From: Flavihumibacter petaseus NBRC 106054
Lineage (GTDB): Bacteria > Bacteroidota > Bacteroidia > Chitinophagales > Chitinophagaceae
Reading direction: 5' to 3'
DNA length: 64,000 bases
NCBI RefSeq assembly: GCF_000974785.1
Contig: NZ_BBWV01000003.1
Location: 1 to 64,000 of the forward strand
Shown: one piece after another, positions 42,857 through 51,070 of the stretch
Numbering within the stretch: the stretch's first letter is position 1
Layout of the letters: every line of letters starts with the position of its first letter
Position numbers and translations under genes: made by a program
Notes under the pieces: generated by a model
Told to the model about the DNA's origin: nothing
Databases searched by the model: none
Seen by the model: only the letters and a program-made list of their open reading frames with translations

Positions 42857-42872
42857 ATAAATTTCACGGTAA

Positions 42873-42893
42873 GGGTGGCGTTTCCTGCCACCC
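42873..42893. terminator. Weak hairpin after hydrolase gene
   Basis: GGGTGGC-GTTTCCT-GCCACCC, 16 bases after the stop, without a T-run, so termination is uncertain. The remainder of 42857-43040 holds no gene I can support. Confidence 0.35.
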
Positions 42894-43015
42894 ATGGCTG
42901 TCCATCAATGGTAGTTGCCTCATCAACAACCGTTTTATGGAGGGCTGCAATCTTATCTTGCTGCGATTCCTGTTCAGCGCTACCATGGCGGTGCATGCTC
43001 TTCCGGTATATTCCA

Positions 43016-43032
43016 TCCTGTTCTGAACAGGA
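43016..43032. repeat. 17-bp palindrome
   Basis: TCCTGTTC-T-GAACAGGA, perfect 8-bp arms, 8 bases before the stop codon of the convergent small gene. Could be an operator or chance. Confidence 0.4.
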
Positions 43033-43040
43033 AGCTCTGG

Positions 43041-43253
43041 CTAATATTTCCAGGCCGTTTCATTTTTTTCCTCATAGTCGGTGAATGCTTTTTCCAGACC
43101 GGAGATCACTTCTGCTGAAGTTTCAAAAAGCGCTTTGGCTTTCGGGTCATCCAGCTTTTGAATATCCCTGCGCAGGTGATCGACCAGCAGACGGAATTCT
43201 TTTTTGACATTTGCCGTATGAACCATGGGATCACGGGATGTTTCGTTTTCCAT
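43041..43253 (-). CDS. Small helical protein
   Basis: About 70 residues from MENETSRDPM: charged, helical (VKKEFRLLVDHLRRDIQKLDDPKAKALFETSAEVISGLEKAFTDYEEK), resembling a coiled or four-helix-type fragment. No signal peptide. The frame stays open to 43409 but the upstream part is hydrophobic and Cys-rich and overlaps the divergent DUF72 gene. Function unknown. Confidence 0.6.
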   Translation of the reverse strand: MENETSRDPMVHTANVKKEFRLLVDHLRRDIQKLDDPKAKALFETSAEVISGLEKAFTDYEEKNETAWKY

Positions 43254-43332
43254 AACAACGGTTTTATAGACAAACCATGCAAGAAATATACCCCAGGCAT
43301 GCCATTCGCAGGTACCTGCACATGAATCAAGT

Positions 43333-44127
43333 ATGTCGCAAATGATGCAACAGAAAGGAACGGCCTGGATCGGTACCAGCAATATAGTCGTGCCGGGAAA
43401 CAAGAACACGTTTCCCCCGGCTTTCCAGGCGAAGAGCCGCCTCCATTACTACAGTTCCCTGTTCAACAGCGTGGAAGTGAACAGTACTTTTTATAAAACG
43501 CCGTTGCCTTCCACCACCCGGAAATGGGCAGATGATGTCGGGGAAAATTTCAGCTTCACGATCAAGCTCAGTAAAGCCATTACCCATAGTAAGGAGCTGG
43601 AAGGCGATTTTGGTTTACTGGAACCCTTTATGACCGCTGCTGCGGGGCTGGGGGAAAAAAAGGGTTCCCTGCTGATCCAGTTCCCGGGAAAAATCACCCT
43701 GGACTATTTTGACCAGGTAGAATCCATCCTGTACGAAGTGGAAGAAAACGATCCCGATGGCGCCTGGCGGAAGGCCGTGGAGTTCCGTCACGACAGGTGG
43801 TACACGGGCGAAACGATTGAGTTGCTGAACCACTTCAATGCAACCATGGTGTTGCAGGATATTCCGAAGTCTTCCAATATGAATGCAGTGGAAACAATCT
43901 CCCGCCTGAAGGCTGGTTTTGTTTACCTGCGTTTCCATGGTCCGAACGGCGATTACCGCGACAGTTACACCAACCTGTTCCTCGAAGAGAAAGCAGCATT
44001 GATCGCCCGGTGGCTGGCAGCCGGGAAAGATGTGTTCGCTTATTTCAACAATACGATCGGAAATGCGTTCGACAATGCGCGGCAATTGCGGACTATGGTT
44101 GATGGTGGTCCGGCTGAAAATTTATGA
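43333..44127 (+). CDS. DUF72 family protein
   Basis: 264 residues, TIM-barrel-like DUF72: YYSSLFNSVEVNSTFYKTP, FSFTIKLSKAITHSKELEGD, LLIQFPGKI, AVEFRHDRWY, YLRFHGPNGDYRDSYT, VFAYFNNTIGNAFDNARQLRTMV. Cytosolic. Family function unknown. Overlaps the convergent pirin gene by 6 bases. Confidence 0.92.
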   Translation: MSQMMQQKGTAWIGTSNIVVPGNKNTFPPAFQAKSRLHYYSSLFNSVEVNSTFYKTPLPSTTRKWADDVGENFSFTIKLSKAITHSKELEGDFGLLEPFMTAAAGLGEKKGSLLIQFPGKITLDYFDQVESILYEVEENDPDGAWRKAVEFRHDRWYTGETIELLNHFNATMVLQDIPKSSNMNAVETISRLKAGFVYLRFHGPNGDYRDSYTNLFLEEKAALIARWLAAGKDVFAYFNNTIGNAFDNARQLRTMVDGGPAENL

Positions 44128-45063
44128 CAAGGGTTCCGGTTTGGGAGGATTGCCTGCGGGCCTGGACTTATCATCCGGCAGGGGTACAAATTCGTGGTTA
44201 TCATTCGGGGGCAGGATGATGCGGCCCTGTTTCCAATCCTCCTTTGCCTGTTCTATGCGCTCCCGGCGGGATGACACGAAATTCCACCAGATAAATCTTT
44301 CTCCCAGCGGCTCGCCCCCCAGCATCATCAGTGTAGCCGGTTCTTTAGCGATCAGCAGCGGATCCACCCCTTTGGTGAATACCAGCATCTTGCCGGCTTC
44401 ATACGTAATGCCGGCTACTTCAACACTTCCTTTAACGATATACAATCCTCTTTCTGAGTGTTCTTTCGGGAGTCCGAATACCGCACCCGCCCCGAGGTTG
44501 ACATGCAGGTAAAATAAGGGGGAATTTGTCTGCACACTGCTTTTTAAGCCATAGGCATCGCCTGCGATGAGGCGCATCCACACACCCTTGTCGGTAAACA
44601 CGGGAAGTTGTTCTGGTTTGTAATTGTTAAAGGAAGGGGCGGCTTCTTCATCCTTTTCCGGTAAGGCGACCCAGGTCTGGATCATTTCGAGACCGCCTGA
44701 CAGCGCGGCGGGGTCTTCAAATCTTTCCGAATGGGCAATGCCCCTGCCGGCAGTCATCCAGTTTACTTCTCCCGGCCGGATCACCTGTTCAACACCAAGG
44801 CTGTCACGGTGCGTGACCCTGCCGCCGAACAGATAACTTACAGTAGAGAGACCTATATGGGGATGCGGCAAAACATCAAGTGCAGAAGGGGTGACGGGCA
44901 GATCCGAGATCGGCCCTGCATGGTCCATGAAAATAAAAGGGCCTACCATCCTGCGCAAACGGAAAGGAAGGATGCGTTTGACCGTGATGGCGGCACTTAA
45001 GGCTGCGCTCCGGGCTTCAATTACAAGGTCGAGCATGGGCAGGTTATTTAGCTGTCGCTGCAT
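44122..45063 (-). CDS. Pirin-family protein
   Basis: 313 residues. Cupin repeat with metal ligands in PHPHIGLSTVSYLF and HRDSLG, and GEVNWMTAGRGIAHSER; second cupin ends EPATLMMLGGEPLGERFIWWNFVSSRRERIEQAKEDW. Pirins bind iron and some have quercetinase activity. The first residues MQRQLNN may be dropped in favour of MLDLVIE at residue 10. Confidence 0.93.
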   Translation of the reverse strand: MQRQLNNLPMLDLVIEARSAALSAAITVKRILPFRLRRMVGPFIFMDHAGPISDLPVTPSALDVLPHPHIGLSTVSYLFGGRVTHRDSLGVEQVIRPGEVNWMTAGRGIAHSERFEDPAALSGGLEMIQTWVALPEKDEEAAPSFNNYKPEQLPVFTDKGVWMRLIAGDAYGLKSSVQTNSPLFYLHVNLGAGAVFGLPKEHSERGLYIVKGSVEVAGITYEAGKMLVFTKGVDPLLIAKEPATLMMLGGEPLGERFIWWNFVSSRRERIEQAKEDWKQGRIILPPNDNHEFVPLPDDKSRPAGNPPKPEPLS

Positions 45064-45112
45064 CGAAAATACGAGCCAAAATCATAATTTTGTTGCCATT
45101 TTCAGCGCCTTC

Positions 45113-45385
45113 ATGTCCAGAGCCGCCATATCCTGCATTGTACCCTTCTTCATCGTCAGGAATGTTCCTGTTGCGCTGGAATTTTACCGCGACCGGCTTG
45201 GGTTCGAGGTGACTTTCCAGGGACCTTCAGATGATGATATTTTCTTTGGCATCGTTGAACGCGGTGGTGCCGCGCGACATTAAGCAGGGCATTGCAAGAT
45301 GGGATGCTTACCTGCACACGCCTGACCCGGATGCGCTCGCTGCTGAATTTGCTTCTCGCAATGTGCCGTTCTTTATCGTTGTAAT
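45113..45385 (+). pseudogene. Broken VOC/glyoxalase-fold gene
   Basis: One frame gives VPFFIVRNVPVALEFYRDRLGFEVTFQG, then FFGIVERGGAARH and a stop at 45281-45283. A second frame continues the same fold with GIARWDAYLHTPDPDALAAEFASRNVPF. Together they make most of a VOC-family protein split by a frameshift near 45275, and the C-terminal part (FEVRDADGY-like) is missing. The gene starts 50 bases from the divergent pirin gene. Confidence 0.75.
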
Positions 45386-45399
45386 GTTTAGTGAATTGA

Positions 45400-46224
45400 T
45401 TAATCGGCGGAGGCGTCGACATTGTCAAATGTCTCCCGTTCTTTTTTATTAATACTGTAGCGCAGGGAAATCATCGGTCCGTAATAGACATCGAACTGGG
45501 TGCCGTTGGTACGCAGTTGCATCTGACCGATCATACCAGCCAGGAAATGAAGGTTATGGTTGATGCCCGCACTGTAATAGACGGATAGGCGGAAAATGTC
45601 AAAATGCTCCTCTGCATAGTCTTTGTCGGCAAACTTCAGCATCAGTTCTGTATAGTAGGAGATGTTCGGTGCTTTGAAGATCGGTTTGCTGCTGTGCTGC
45701 CGCAGGTAATGGTTGACCCCGAACCTTGCCCTGAGCCGGGGAACCGCCTGGTGAACGCCTTCCCTGTCGTCAAAGAATTTGGTTTCAAACCTTACCTGCT
45801 GAAACATGCTTCCCTTAGGCAGGTTTTGGGCAATGGATCCCATCACGATGATCCGCCTTTCCAGTGTTTCATAATTACCAGCTTCCTTGATCTCATATTT
45901 TTTGTTGTGGGCATAACCGAGCCAGAGTTTGAGATTTCTGAAACCCGAATACATGATCCAGGGGCGGATAACCGTCCGCTGCGCATAGGCAAAAGGATTC
46001 TGATCCACGTATGTGCCCTGGGTTACCAGCTGGAAATCCACCTGGCCGTGCAAATGCCATTTTTCATAAAGCGGAAAGGCAATATCAGTCTCAGAGATAG
46101 AGGCGGGAATGAATCCCATCGTATAGGGTGGGGGCGCAGCGGATTGTGCGCGGAGTGTCTGGTTGAAGCACACCGACAGGAGTGCCGGTAAACCCAGCAG
46201 CCACACATTAAAAGGTCTGGTCAT
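45400..46224 (-). CDS. DUF2490 secreted protein
   Basis: 274 residues. Signal peptide ending LRAQ. Alternating amphipathic strands (WHLHGQVDFQLVTQG, VIRPWIMYSGFRNLKLWLGYAHN, IVMGSIAQNLPKGSMFQQVRFETKFF, RLRARFGVNHYL) match DUF2490 and suggest an outer-membrane barrel. Function unknown. Confidence 0.82.
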   Translation of the reverse strand: MTRPFNVWLLGLPALLSVCFNQTLRAQSAAPPPYTMGFIPASISETDIAFPLYEKWHLHGQVDFQLVTQGTYVDQNPFAYAQRTVIRPWIMYSGFRNLKLWLGYAHNKKYEIKEAGNYETLERRIIVMGSIAQNLPKGSMFQQVRFETKFFDDREGVHQAVPRLRARFGVNHYLRQHSSKPIFKAPNISYYTELMLKFADKDYAEEHFDIFRLSVYYSAGINHNLHFLAGMIGQMQLRTNGTQFDVYYGPMISLRYSINKKERETFDNVDASAD

Positions 46225-46425
46225 TGGTTAAGAATCATCCCTGCCAGTCAGCAGGAATGGATAATGACAATTCCCGCCACGCCTTCCCGCCACTTTCGCC
46301 GTAAAAAATTCGGCCGTTGTCTACTTCTTCTTATCGGGAGTGCCACCATGTAAAAAATGATAAAAACTACTACAGGCTGATATTGTTTTGGTACTTACAT
46401 TCATTACGTATTAAAAATAAATCTG

Positions 46426-47460
46426 TTGAAGCCGGTAAAGCAGTTGTTCGGGGCATTGCCAATGGTGATCTGCCTGGTCTTGATGCCAATGTTGCTGTTG
46501 GCACAGAAAGACTCGGTCATCTTCAAAAATGGCAACACCATTGTTGGTGAAATGAAATCACTGAATAATGGTGTACTGACCATGGAAACCAGCTTTTCGA
46601 AAAATGACTTTACTATCAAATGGTCCGAGATCCGCTCGGTATTTTCGGATACGAGGTTTCTGATCACGCTGGCTGATGGCAGGCGGATCAATGGGAATCT
46701 GAAAAGCAGGCCTGACAGCGGCAGGGTTGTGACGGCAGATCCTGGCAGGACGGACATAGAAGTGGCGCTGGAAGATATTGTTTTCATCAAGGGCTTGAAA
46801 TCAGATTTCTGGAGCCGCGCCAAGGCGAGCATTGATGTGGGAATGAGCCTTACCAAAGCCAATAACCTGCGGCAATTCTCGGTGCGCAGTGCCGTCGGTT
46901 ACCTGGCTGACCGCTGGCAGCTGGATGCGAACTTTAATACACTTTTTTCCAAACAGGATAGCGTGGAGGATACCAAACGAACGGATGCTGCCATCAACTA
47001 TAAATATTTTCTGCAGCACGACTGGTACCTGGGAGCATCGCTGAGTTTCCTTTCCAATACAGAACAGGCGCTTCGGTTAAGGACCACCGGTAAAATCGGC
47101 GGTGGCAAGCTGTTGAAACATACCAATAAATCTTACTGGGGTGTTGGCGGCGGCCTGTCCGTGAACAATGAAAGCTTTACCAATGAAACTCCCGCCCGCA
47201 ACAGCCTGGAAGCTTATGCCGGAACAGAGTTGAATCTATTTGATATCGGTGATCTCAGCCTGCTGTCAAGTTGGTACGTATATCCCTCTTTAACTGAATC
47301 CGGCAGATGGCGTTCCGATTTCTCTTTCGATGCGAAATATGAATTCTGGAAGGATTTCTACTTCCGCGCCGGAACAACGGTCAACTATGATAACCAGCCG
47401 GCGGTGGCAGGAAAAGAAACTGATTTCGTATTTCAGTTCACCGTGGGATGGTCGTTATAG
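46426..47460 (+). CDS. DUF481 outer-membrane protein
   Basis: 344 residues; start taken as TTG, with an ATG at 46462 also possible. Signal peptide ending LLAQK. The first 100 residues contain a small beta domain (VIFKNGNTIVGEMKSLNNGVLTMET), followed by the DUF481 barrel (VGMSLTKANNLRQFSVRSAVGYLADRWQLDANFNTLFSKQ, AAINYKYFLQHDWYLGASLSFLSNTEQAL). A final strand ends FQFTVGWSL. DUF481 proteins respond to salt in some bacteria; role here unknown. Confidence 0.85.
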   Translation: MKPVKQLFGALPMVICLVLMPMLLLAQKDSVIFKNGNTIVGEMKSLNNGVLTMETSFSKNDFTIKWSEIRSVFSDTRFLITLADGRRINGNLKSRPDSGRVVTADPGRTDIEVALEDIVFIKGLKSDFWSRAKASIDVGMSLTKANNLRQFSVRSAVGYLADRWQLDANFNTLFSKQDSVEDTKRTDAAINYKYFLQHDWYLGASLSFLSNTEQALRLRTTGKIGGGKLLKHTNKSYWGVGGGLSVNNESFTNETPARNSLEAYAGTELNLFDIGDLSLLSSWYVYPSLTESGRWRSDFSFDAKYEFWKDFYFRAGTTVNYDNQPAVAGKETDFVFQFTVGWSL

Positions 47461-47464
47461 AAAG

Positions 47465-47791
47465 TCAGTTCGCTTTCCGCTTTTTGTTCATCACGTTCTC
47501 CAGGTTATTCAGCTTGTTATTCCAGAACCGGTCAAAATAGCTGATCCATTTTTTGAGATCGTCGAAGCCCTGATGATTCAGTTCGCAGAAACGTTCCCTG
47601 CCGGATTCCCTTATCGTGACGAAACCAGCAGTTTCCAGGATTTTTATATGCTTGGAAACTGCGGGTCTGCTCATGTCGAAGTTTTCGGACAGGCCGTTGA
47701 TGTTCTGACTTCCTTTTGTCAGCAGATGCAGGATTTGCCGCCTGCTTGGATCAGCGATCACCTGGAAGACGTCAAGATCGGGGATGGGCAT
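47465..47791 (-). CDS. ArsR-family transcriptional repressor 2
   Basis: 108 residues: VFQVIADPSRRQILHLLTKGSQNINGLSENFDMSRPAVSKHIKILETAGFV, then a wing and a helical end (KKWISYFDRFWNNKLNNLENVM). Non-metal ArsR type. A heptad array begins 8 bases before its start codon. It is the distal gene behind an oxidoreductase and an SRPBCC gene and is the likely repressor at 49129-49174. Confidence 0.92.
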   Translation of the reverse strand: MPIPDLDVFQVIADPSRRQILHLLTKGSQNINGLSENFDMSRPAVSKHIKILETAGFVTIRESGRERFCELNHQGFDDLKKWISYFDRFWNNKLNNLENVMNKKRKAN

Positions 47792-47798
47792 GAAGAAA

Positions 47799-47854
47799 GT
47801 TTGAAGTTTGAAGTTTGAGGTTTGAAGTTTGAGGTTTGAAGTTTGAGGTTTGAA
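47799..47854. repeat. Perfect GTTTGAR heptad array (8 units)
   Basis: Eight uninterrupted units alternating GTTTGAA and GTTTGAG, the cleanest array in the window. It occupies the leader of arsR 2 and adjoins the 64-bp body. Confidence 0.95.
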
Positions 47855-47858
47855 GGTT

Positions 47859-47922
47859 GGCTTTGCCTGCCGTACTTGACTGCTGAAGCTTTAGCGCAAG
47901 CAGTAGCTTTAGCGTAGGCAGG
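47859..47922 (-). repeat. Composite repeat, 64-bp body (copy 2)
   Basis: Reverse complement equals 29566-29629 at 60 of 64 positions. Terminal pairing CCTGCC/GGCAGG. Between the oxidoreductase stop (47932) and the heptad array. Confidence 0.88.
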
Positions 47923-47931
47923 AGTTCAGGT

Positions 47932-48690
47932 TCACCCCGGCTGTGTTTCAAAGATGATGCGGTTGTTCGCGACACATTCTTTATACCAGCTTAGCCAATG
48001 ATCAGGGTTCTGTTGCAGGATAAACTGCAGTGCCGTTTCCCTGCGGGCGGGCAATAGTTCCCGTTGGGCAAGTGGAAGATTGTTGATCAACGCTGCAAGG
48101 CTCAGGTCAGTACAGTAGGCCGGGCTTCCCGGTTGCTGCCGCCAGGAGGCTCCAAGTGACCCGGCATCAAATGCGTCAAAGCCGCTGTTGTTGACCAGCC
48201 TCATTGCTTTTTGTTTTTGACCAGCGTCATCTCCTGAGACCGGCAGGGCAATGCGGCTGGCGGAACCATTGGGCCGTCCGGCTTTAACGAGCGATCCGGC
48301 CAGAATGCTGTTGTATGCTTTTACCACGCGATGCGATAGCTGTTGCGATACCCATATGCTTTCCGGCAGGCCGTCCTCAACCGCATCGACGCGACCATCA
48401 CGAATAGGATAATAGTTGGTGGTGTCAATGATTACTGTTGCTGGTGAAATCATTCCGTCCAACGCGGAAGCCAGATTTGGAATCTCCAGGAAAGGGATGG
48501 AGACAACGAGCACATCAACGCCTATGGTTACATCAATTAAAGTGACTGCCGCTGCACCAGTTAGTGCTGTCACTTCCATTAGCCTGGCCTGGTTACGCGC
48601 GTTGGCGACTTTCACGTTATGTCCCGCCCGGATATATTGTGCAGCCAGTGTTGCGCCAATCTGTCCGGCGCCGATGATACCGATCTTCAT
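47932..48690 (-). CDS. NAD(P)-binding oxidoreductase, F420-NADP reductase-like
   Basis: 252 residues. Rossmann start IGIIGAGQIGATLAAQYIRAGHNVKVANAR, then VLVVSIPFLEIPNLASAL and VIIDTTNYYPIRDG, and VVKAYNSILAGSL, typical of the NADPH-dependent F420 reductase-like family. The cofactor is probably NADP alone, as Bacteroidota generally lack F420. It lies 4 bases after the SRPBCC gene and is co-transcribed. Confidence 0.85.
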   Translation of the reverse strand: MKIGIIGAGQIGATLAAQYIRAGHNVKVANARNQARLMEVTALTGAAAVTLIDVTIGVDVLVVSIPFLEIPNLASALDGMISPATVIIDTTNYYPIRDGRVDAVEDGLPESIWVSQQLSHRVVKAYNSILAGSLVKAGRPNGSASRIALPVSGDDAGQKQKAMRLVNNSGFDAFDAGSLGASWRQQPGSPAYCTDLSLAALINNLPLAQRELLPARRETALQFILQQNPDHWLSWYKECVANNRIIFETQPG

Positions 48691-48694
48691 AACA

Positions 48695-49123
48695 TTATTT
48701 TACCGGGCTTGACAATGAAAAGGTTTTCCCGATATGATACAGCCATCCTTCCGTCATGCGGGCAAAGAGTTCATGATTTTCCTGCGTAAAGCCGGAATGA
48801 TGAAGTTTTAGCCGGGTGCCCGTGCCTTCAGGAATAAGGGTCCACGCACAAAGGGTGTCCATGGTAAAGATGCCATTGCCGGGACCTCCTTTCCAGCTGT
48901 AGGACAGGCTTTCAAAGGGTTTTATATGAAGTACCCTGCAATAGAAGATGCCATCCATATCCAGTTCCGGGATTGGTGCCGTATGGAACCGGAATTCGTG
49001 TCCGGCTACTGCTTTGAAGTCGTTTGGCATCAACCACTGGGTGATCAGTTCGGCCTGTGTCAGGTATTCCCACACTTCCCTGGGCTGCTGCTTGTACAAC
49101 CATTCATGTTGAATTGTAAACAT
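48695..49123 (-). CDS. SRPBCC domain protein 2
   Basis: 142 residues, AHSA1-like: FTIQHEWLYKQQPREVWEYLTQAELITQWLM, GHEFRFHTAPIP, VLHIKPFESLSYSWKGG, ending GWLYHIGKTFSLSSPVK. First gene of the operon with the oxidoreductase and ArsR 2. Ligand unknown. Confidence 0.9.
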   Translation of the reverse strand: MFTIQHEWLYKQQPREVWEYLTQAELITQWLMPNDFKAVAGHEFRFHTAPIPELDMDGIFYCRVLHIKPFESLSYSWKGGPGNGIFTMDTLCAWTLIPEGTGTRLKLHHSGFTQENHELFARMTEGWLYHIGKTFSLSSPVK

Positions 49124-49128
49124 AACAG

Positions 49129-49174
49129 GTAACTTTTAAGTTACAAATATAAGCGTAACTTTTAAGTTACCTAA
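49129..49174 (-). promoter_or_regulatory. ArsR-2 promoter with paired palindromic operators
   Basis: Minus-strand promoter: TTA (for TTG) at 49174-49172, 20-base spacer, TATATTTG at 49151-49144. GTAACTTTTAAGTTAC occurs perfectly at 49155-49170 (in the spacer) and 49129-49144 (over the -7 end and start site), 26 bases apart, matching the ArsR-1 layout. Confidence 0.88.
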
Positions 49175-49365
49175 AATAGTTCGACTATTTTTTAGCTCCC
49201 GCCATCCATCGCTGTACTTTGTGGCTGTATACCGGGAATGATATTTACAGAATCCGTAAAACTACGGATGCGCCAGGTGGAAACTACCGGTAATTTTAAG
49301 TTTGGCCGCTGCTGATTATGCAAAACTTTCCCTGCCTGCATCCTATCAGTAAGCCATCATCCTGT

Positions 49366-49761
49366 ATGAATTCAACAAAAAAAGTATACTTCCTGGTAAT
49401 TGCCTTTATTGCCGTCATTGTTTTACTGTGGTATAGTCGTTCCGGAAAAATCCTCACGATCACAGGCTTCGGCAACCAGGGCGATTCAGTAATCATTTCA
49501 CAGGTAGACTGGCGTGAGTCGCGGCTTGGATTCGAATGCGACAGGGGCGTAATGGGAGGATGCTTTCTTCAGGGGGAAACAGATCTCCTGCCCTGGCCGG
49601 CTGAACCGCGTATCAGGCTGAGACTGATCAATGGAAGCAATATTTTACTGGATACCAGCCTCGAAATCCCGGCCCGCAATCAGTTGCCGGTGATTTCCTT
49701 CGACGGACCCCTGCAGCCGGGCATGGAACGATCCTTTTTTCTTGGCGACGGCAGGGATTGA
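49366..49761 (+). CDS. Membrane-anchored hypothetical protein
   Basis: 131 residues: one N-terminal helix (VYFLVIAFIAVIVLLWYS), then a probable periplasmic beta domain (ITGFGNQGDSVIISQVDWRESRLGFECDRG, RLRLINGSNILLDTSLEIPA). Not recognised. The start at 49366 is chosen over 49318 because it puts the helix near the N-terminus. Confidence 0.6.
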   Translation: MNSTKKVYFLVIAFIAVIVLLWYSRSGKILTITGFGNQGDSVIISQVDWRESRLGFECDRGVMGGCFLQGETDLLPWPAEPRIRLRLINGSNILLDTSLEIPARNQLPVISFDGPLQPGMERSFFLGDGRD

Positions 49762-49800
49762 TCTTTAGCTTTCACTGTTGCCTTTTCCCGCTTGTATTTT

Positions 49801-49859
49801 CATCGCTGCGCGATGAGTTTTTCACGCAGGGCACGCAATGGAGCAAAGGCGCAGTGAAG
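49801..49859 (+). repeat. 3'-end repeat element, copy d
   Basis: Hairpin CATCGC-TGC-GCGATG (49801-49815), TTTTTCACGCAGGGCACGC, then AATGGAGCAAAGGCGCAG. It starts 40 bases after the preceding stop codon, in the same orientation. The following 170 bases to 50032 include GCCGGCCTTCGGCCGG (around 49920-49935), another hairpin, and no gene. Confidence 0.75.
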
Positions 49860-50032
49860 TGCGAAGACTTGATGTGCCGATCGGTTGTAACATGCTGTTG
49901 TCCGGAGAAAAAAACACAGCCGGCCTTCGGCCGGAAGATCGCAGGGAGGATGCCCCGGGCCAGTCCAGCTAAACTCCTACACTTCAATTACACCGGGTAC
50001 AGATTTTTATTCTTCCACCCAAACCACCTGCC

Positions 50033-50515
50033 ATGGACCTCTCTATCTTATGGGGCAGCGGAGAACATCTTAGTCCCCTGCAAATGGGCTTTCGTGCCTT
50101 CATCGCCTTTTTCGTTGCACTGGCCTGCATCCGGCTCGGCGGCATGCGGATCCTCGGGAAGAAAACTGCCTTCGATTCCATCGTCGCCATCATGCTGGGC
50201 GCCATCCTCGCAAGAGGTGTGGTCGGCGCTTCGCCTTTTATTGCCACGGTCACGGCAGCTGTCGTGCTGGTGGTCATCCATCGCGTACTCGCCCTGCTGG
50301 CCATGAAACATGCCTGGATCGGGAAAATCGTAAAGGGAGAACATATGTCACTTTACCGCGACGGACAAATGAATGAACGCAACATGTGGAAATCAGCCAT
50401 CAGCAAAGATGACCTCCACGAAAGTGTACGCCTTGAACTGAACAGCGAATCCTTTGAGGAAGTGAAAGAGATCACGATCGAAAAAAACGGACATGTCAGC
50501 GTTACAAAAAAATAA
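50033..50515 (+). CDS. DUF421 (YetF-like) membrane protein
   Basis: 160 residues. Two to three N-terminal helices (MGFRAFIAFFVALACIRLGGMRILGKKTAFDSIVAIMLGAILARGVVGASPF, VTAAVVLVVIHRVLALLAM), then the C-terminal alpha-beta domain (WKSAISKDDLHESVRLELNSESFEEVKEITIEKNGHVSVTKK). Common inner-membrane protein; role unknown. Confidence 0.9.
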   Translation: MDLSILWGSGEHLSPLQMGFRAFIAFFVALACIRLGGMRILGKKTAFDSIVAIMLGAILARGVVGASPFIATVTAAVVLVVIHRVLALLAMKHAWIGKIVKGEHMSLYRDGQMNERNMWKSAISKDDLHESVRLELNSESFEEVKEITIEKNGHVSVTKK

Positions 50516-50580
50516 TTGTGTAGTTTCTCCGGCAATTTTGCGGAATATTATCCGCAGCAGGATTTTTGTGAAGTATAACC

Positions 50581-50955
50581 GTGCTGATTTTTCCTTTCGA
50601 TTTCGGTATGATCCCCGGAACAAAAGGCGAAGATGGTGACCCGCTGGATGCACTCGTGATCTCGGAACACAAAACCTTCCCTGGTTGCAGAGTGCGTTGC
50701 CGGCTGATCGGCCTGCTGCAGGCAATGCAGACGGAAAAGACCAGGACCATCCGTAACGACCGCTATTTTTTTATTCCCGAAAATTCACTTGTTTACCGGC
50801 AGGTGAGGGACATTTCTGATCTTCCTGGCGAACTCGTTGAACAGCTGATTTTTTTCTTTGTGGCCTACAACAAAGTGGAAGGGAAGAAATTTCAGCCGGA
50901 AAAGGTAATCCGCCTCAAAAAAGCCTCCTTGCTGCTCTCCCGGGGTAAGAACTAA
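50581..50955 (+). pseudogene. N-terminally truncated inorganic pyrophosphatase
   Basis: 124 codons starting GTG (MLIFPFDFGMIPGTKGEDGDPLDALVIS). The acidic active-site loop EDGDPLDAL is intact, but about 45 residues that normally precede it, including the first Lys and Arg ligands, are missing: an in-frame stop lies at 50569-50571. A neighbouring frame reads KYNRADFSF, a hint of the lost part. It could be a decayed copy or a short-form family. Confidence 0.6.
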
Positions 50956-51070
50956 AGTTGCAACAATTCATTCGGCGCTTTTGCCAGTCTGACCAGCATT
51001 ATCGCCTTTCCGGAACAGGAAGCCCGTTTTCCGGTATTGATTGGTTTACCTTTCCGGAAATAAACCTTCC

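Noticed and set aside
47799-47854. Possible CRISPR array
   Set aside because: The 7-base units are contiguous without spacers, and no cas genes are present.
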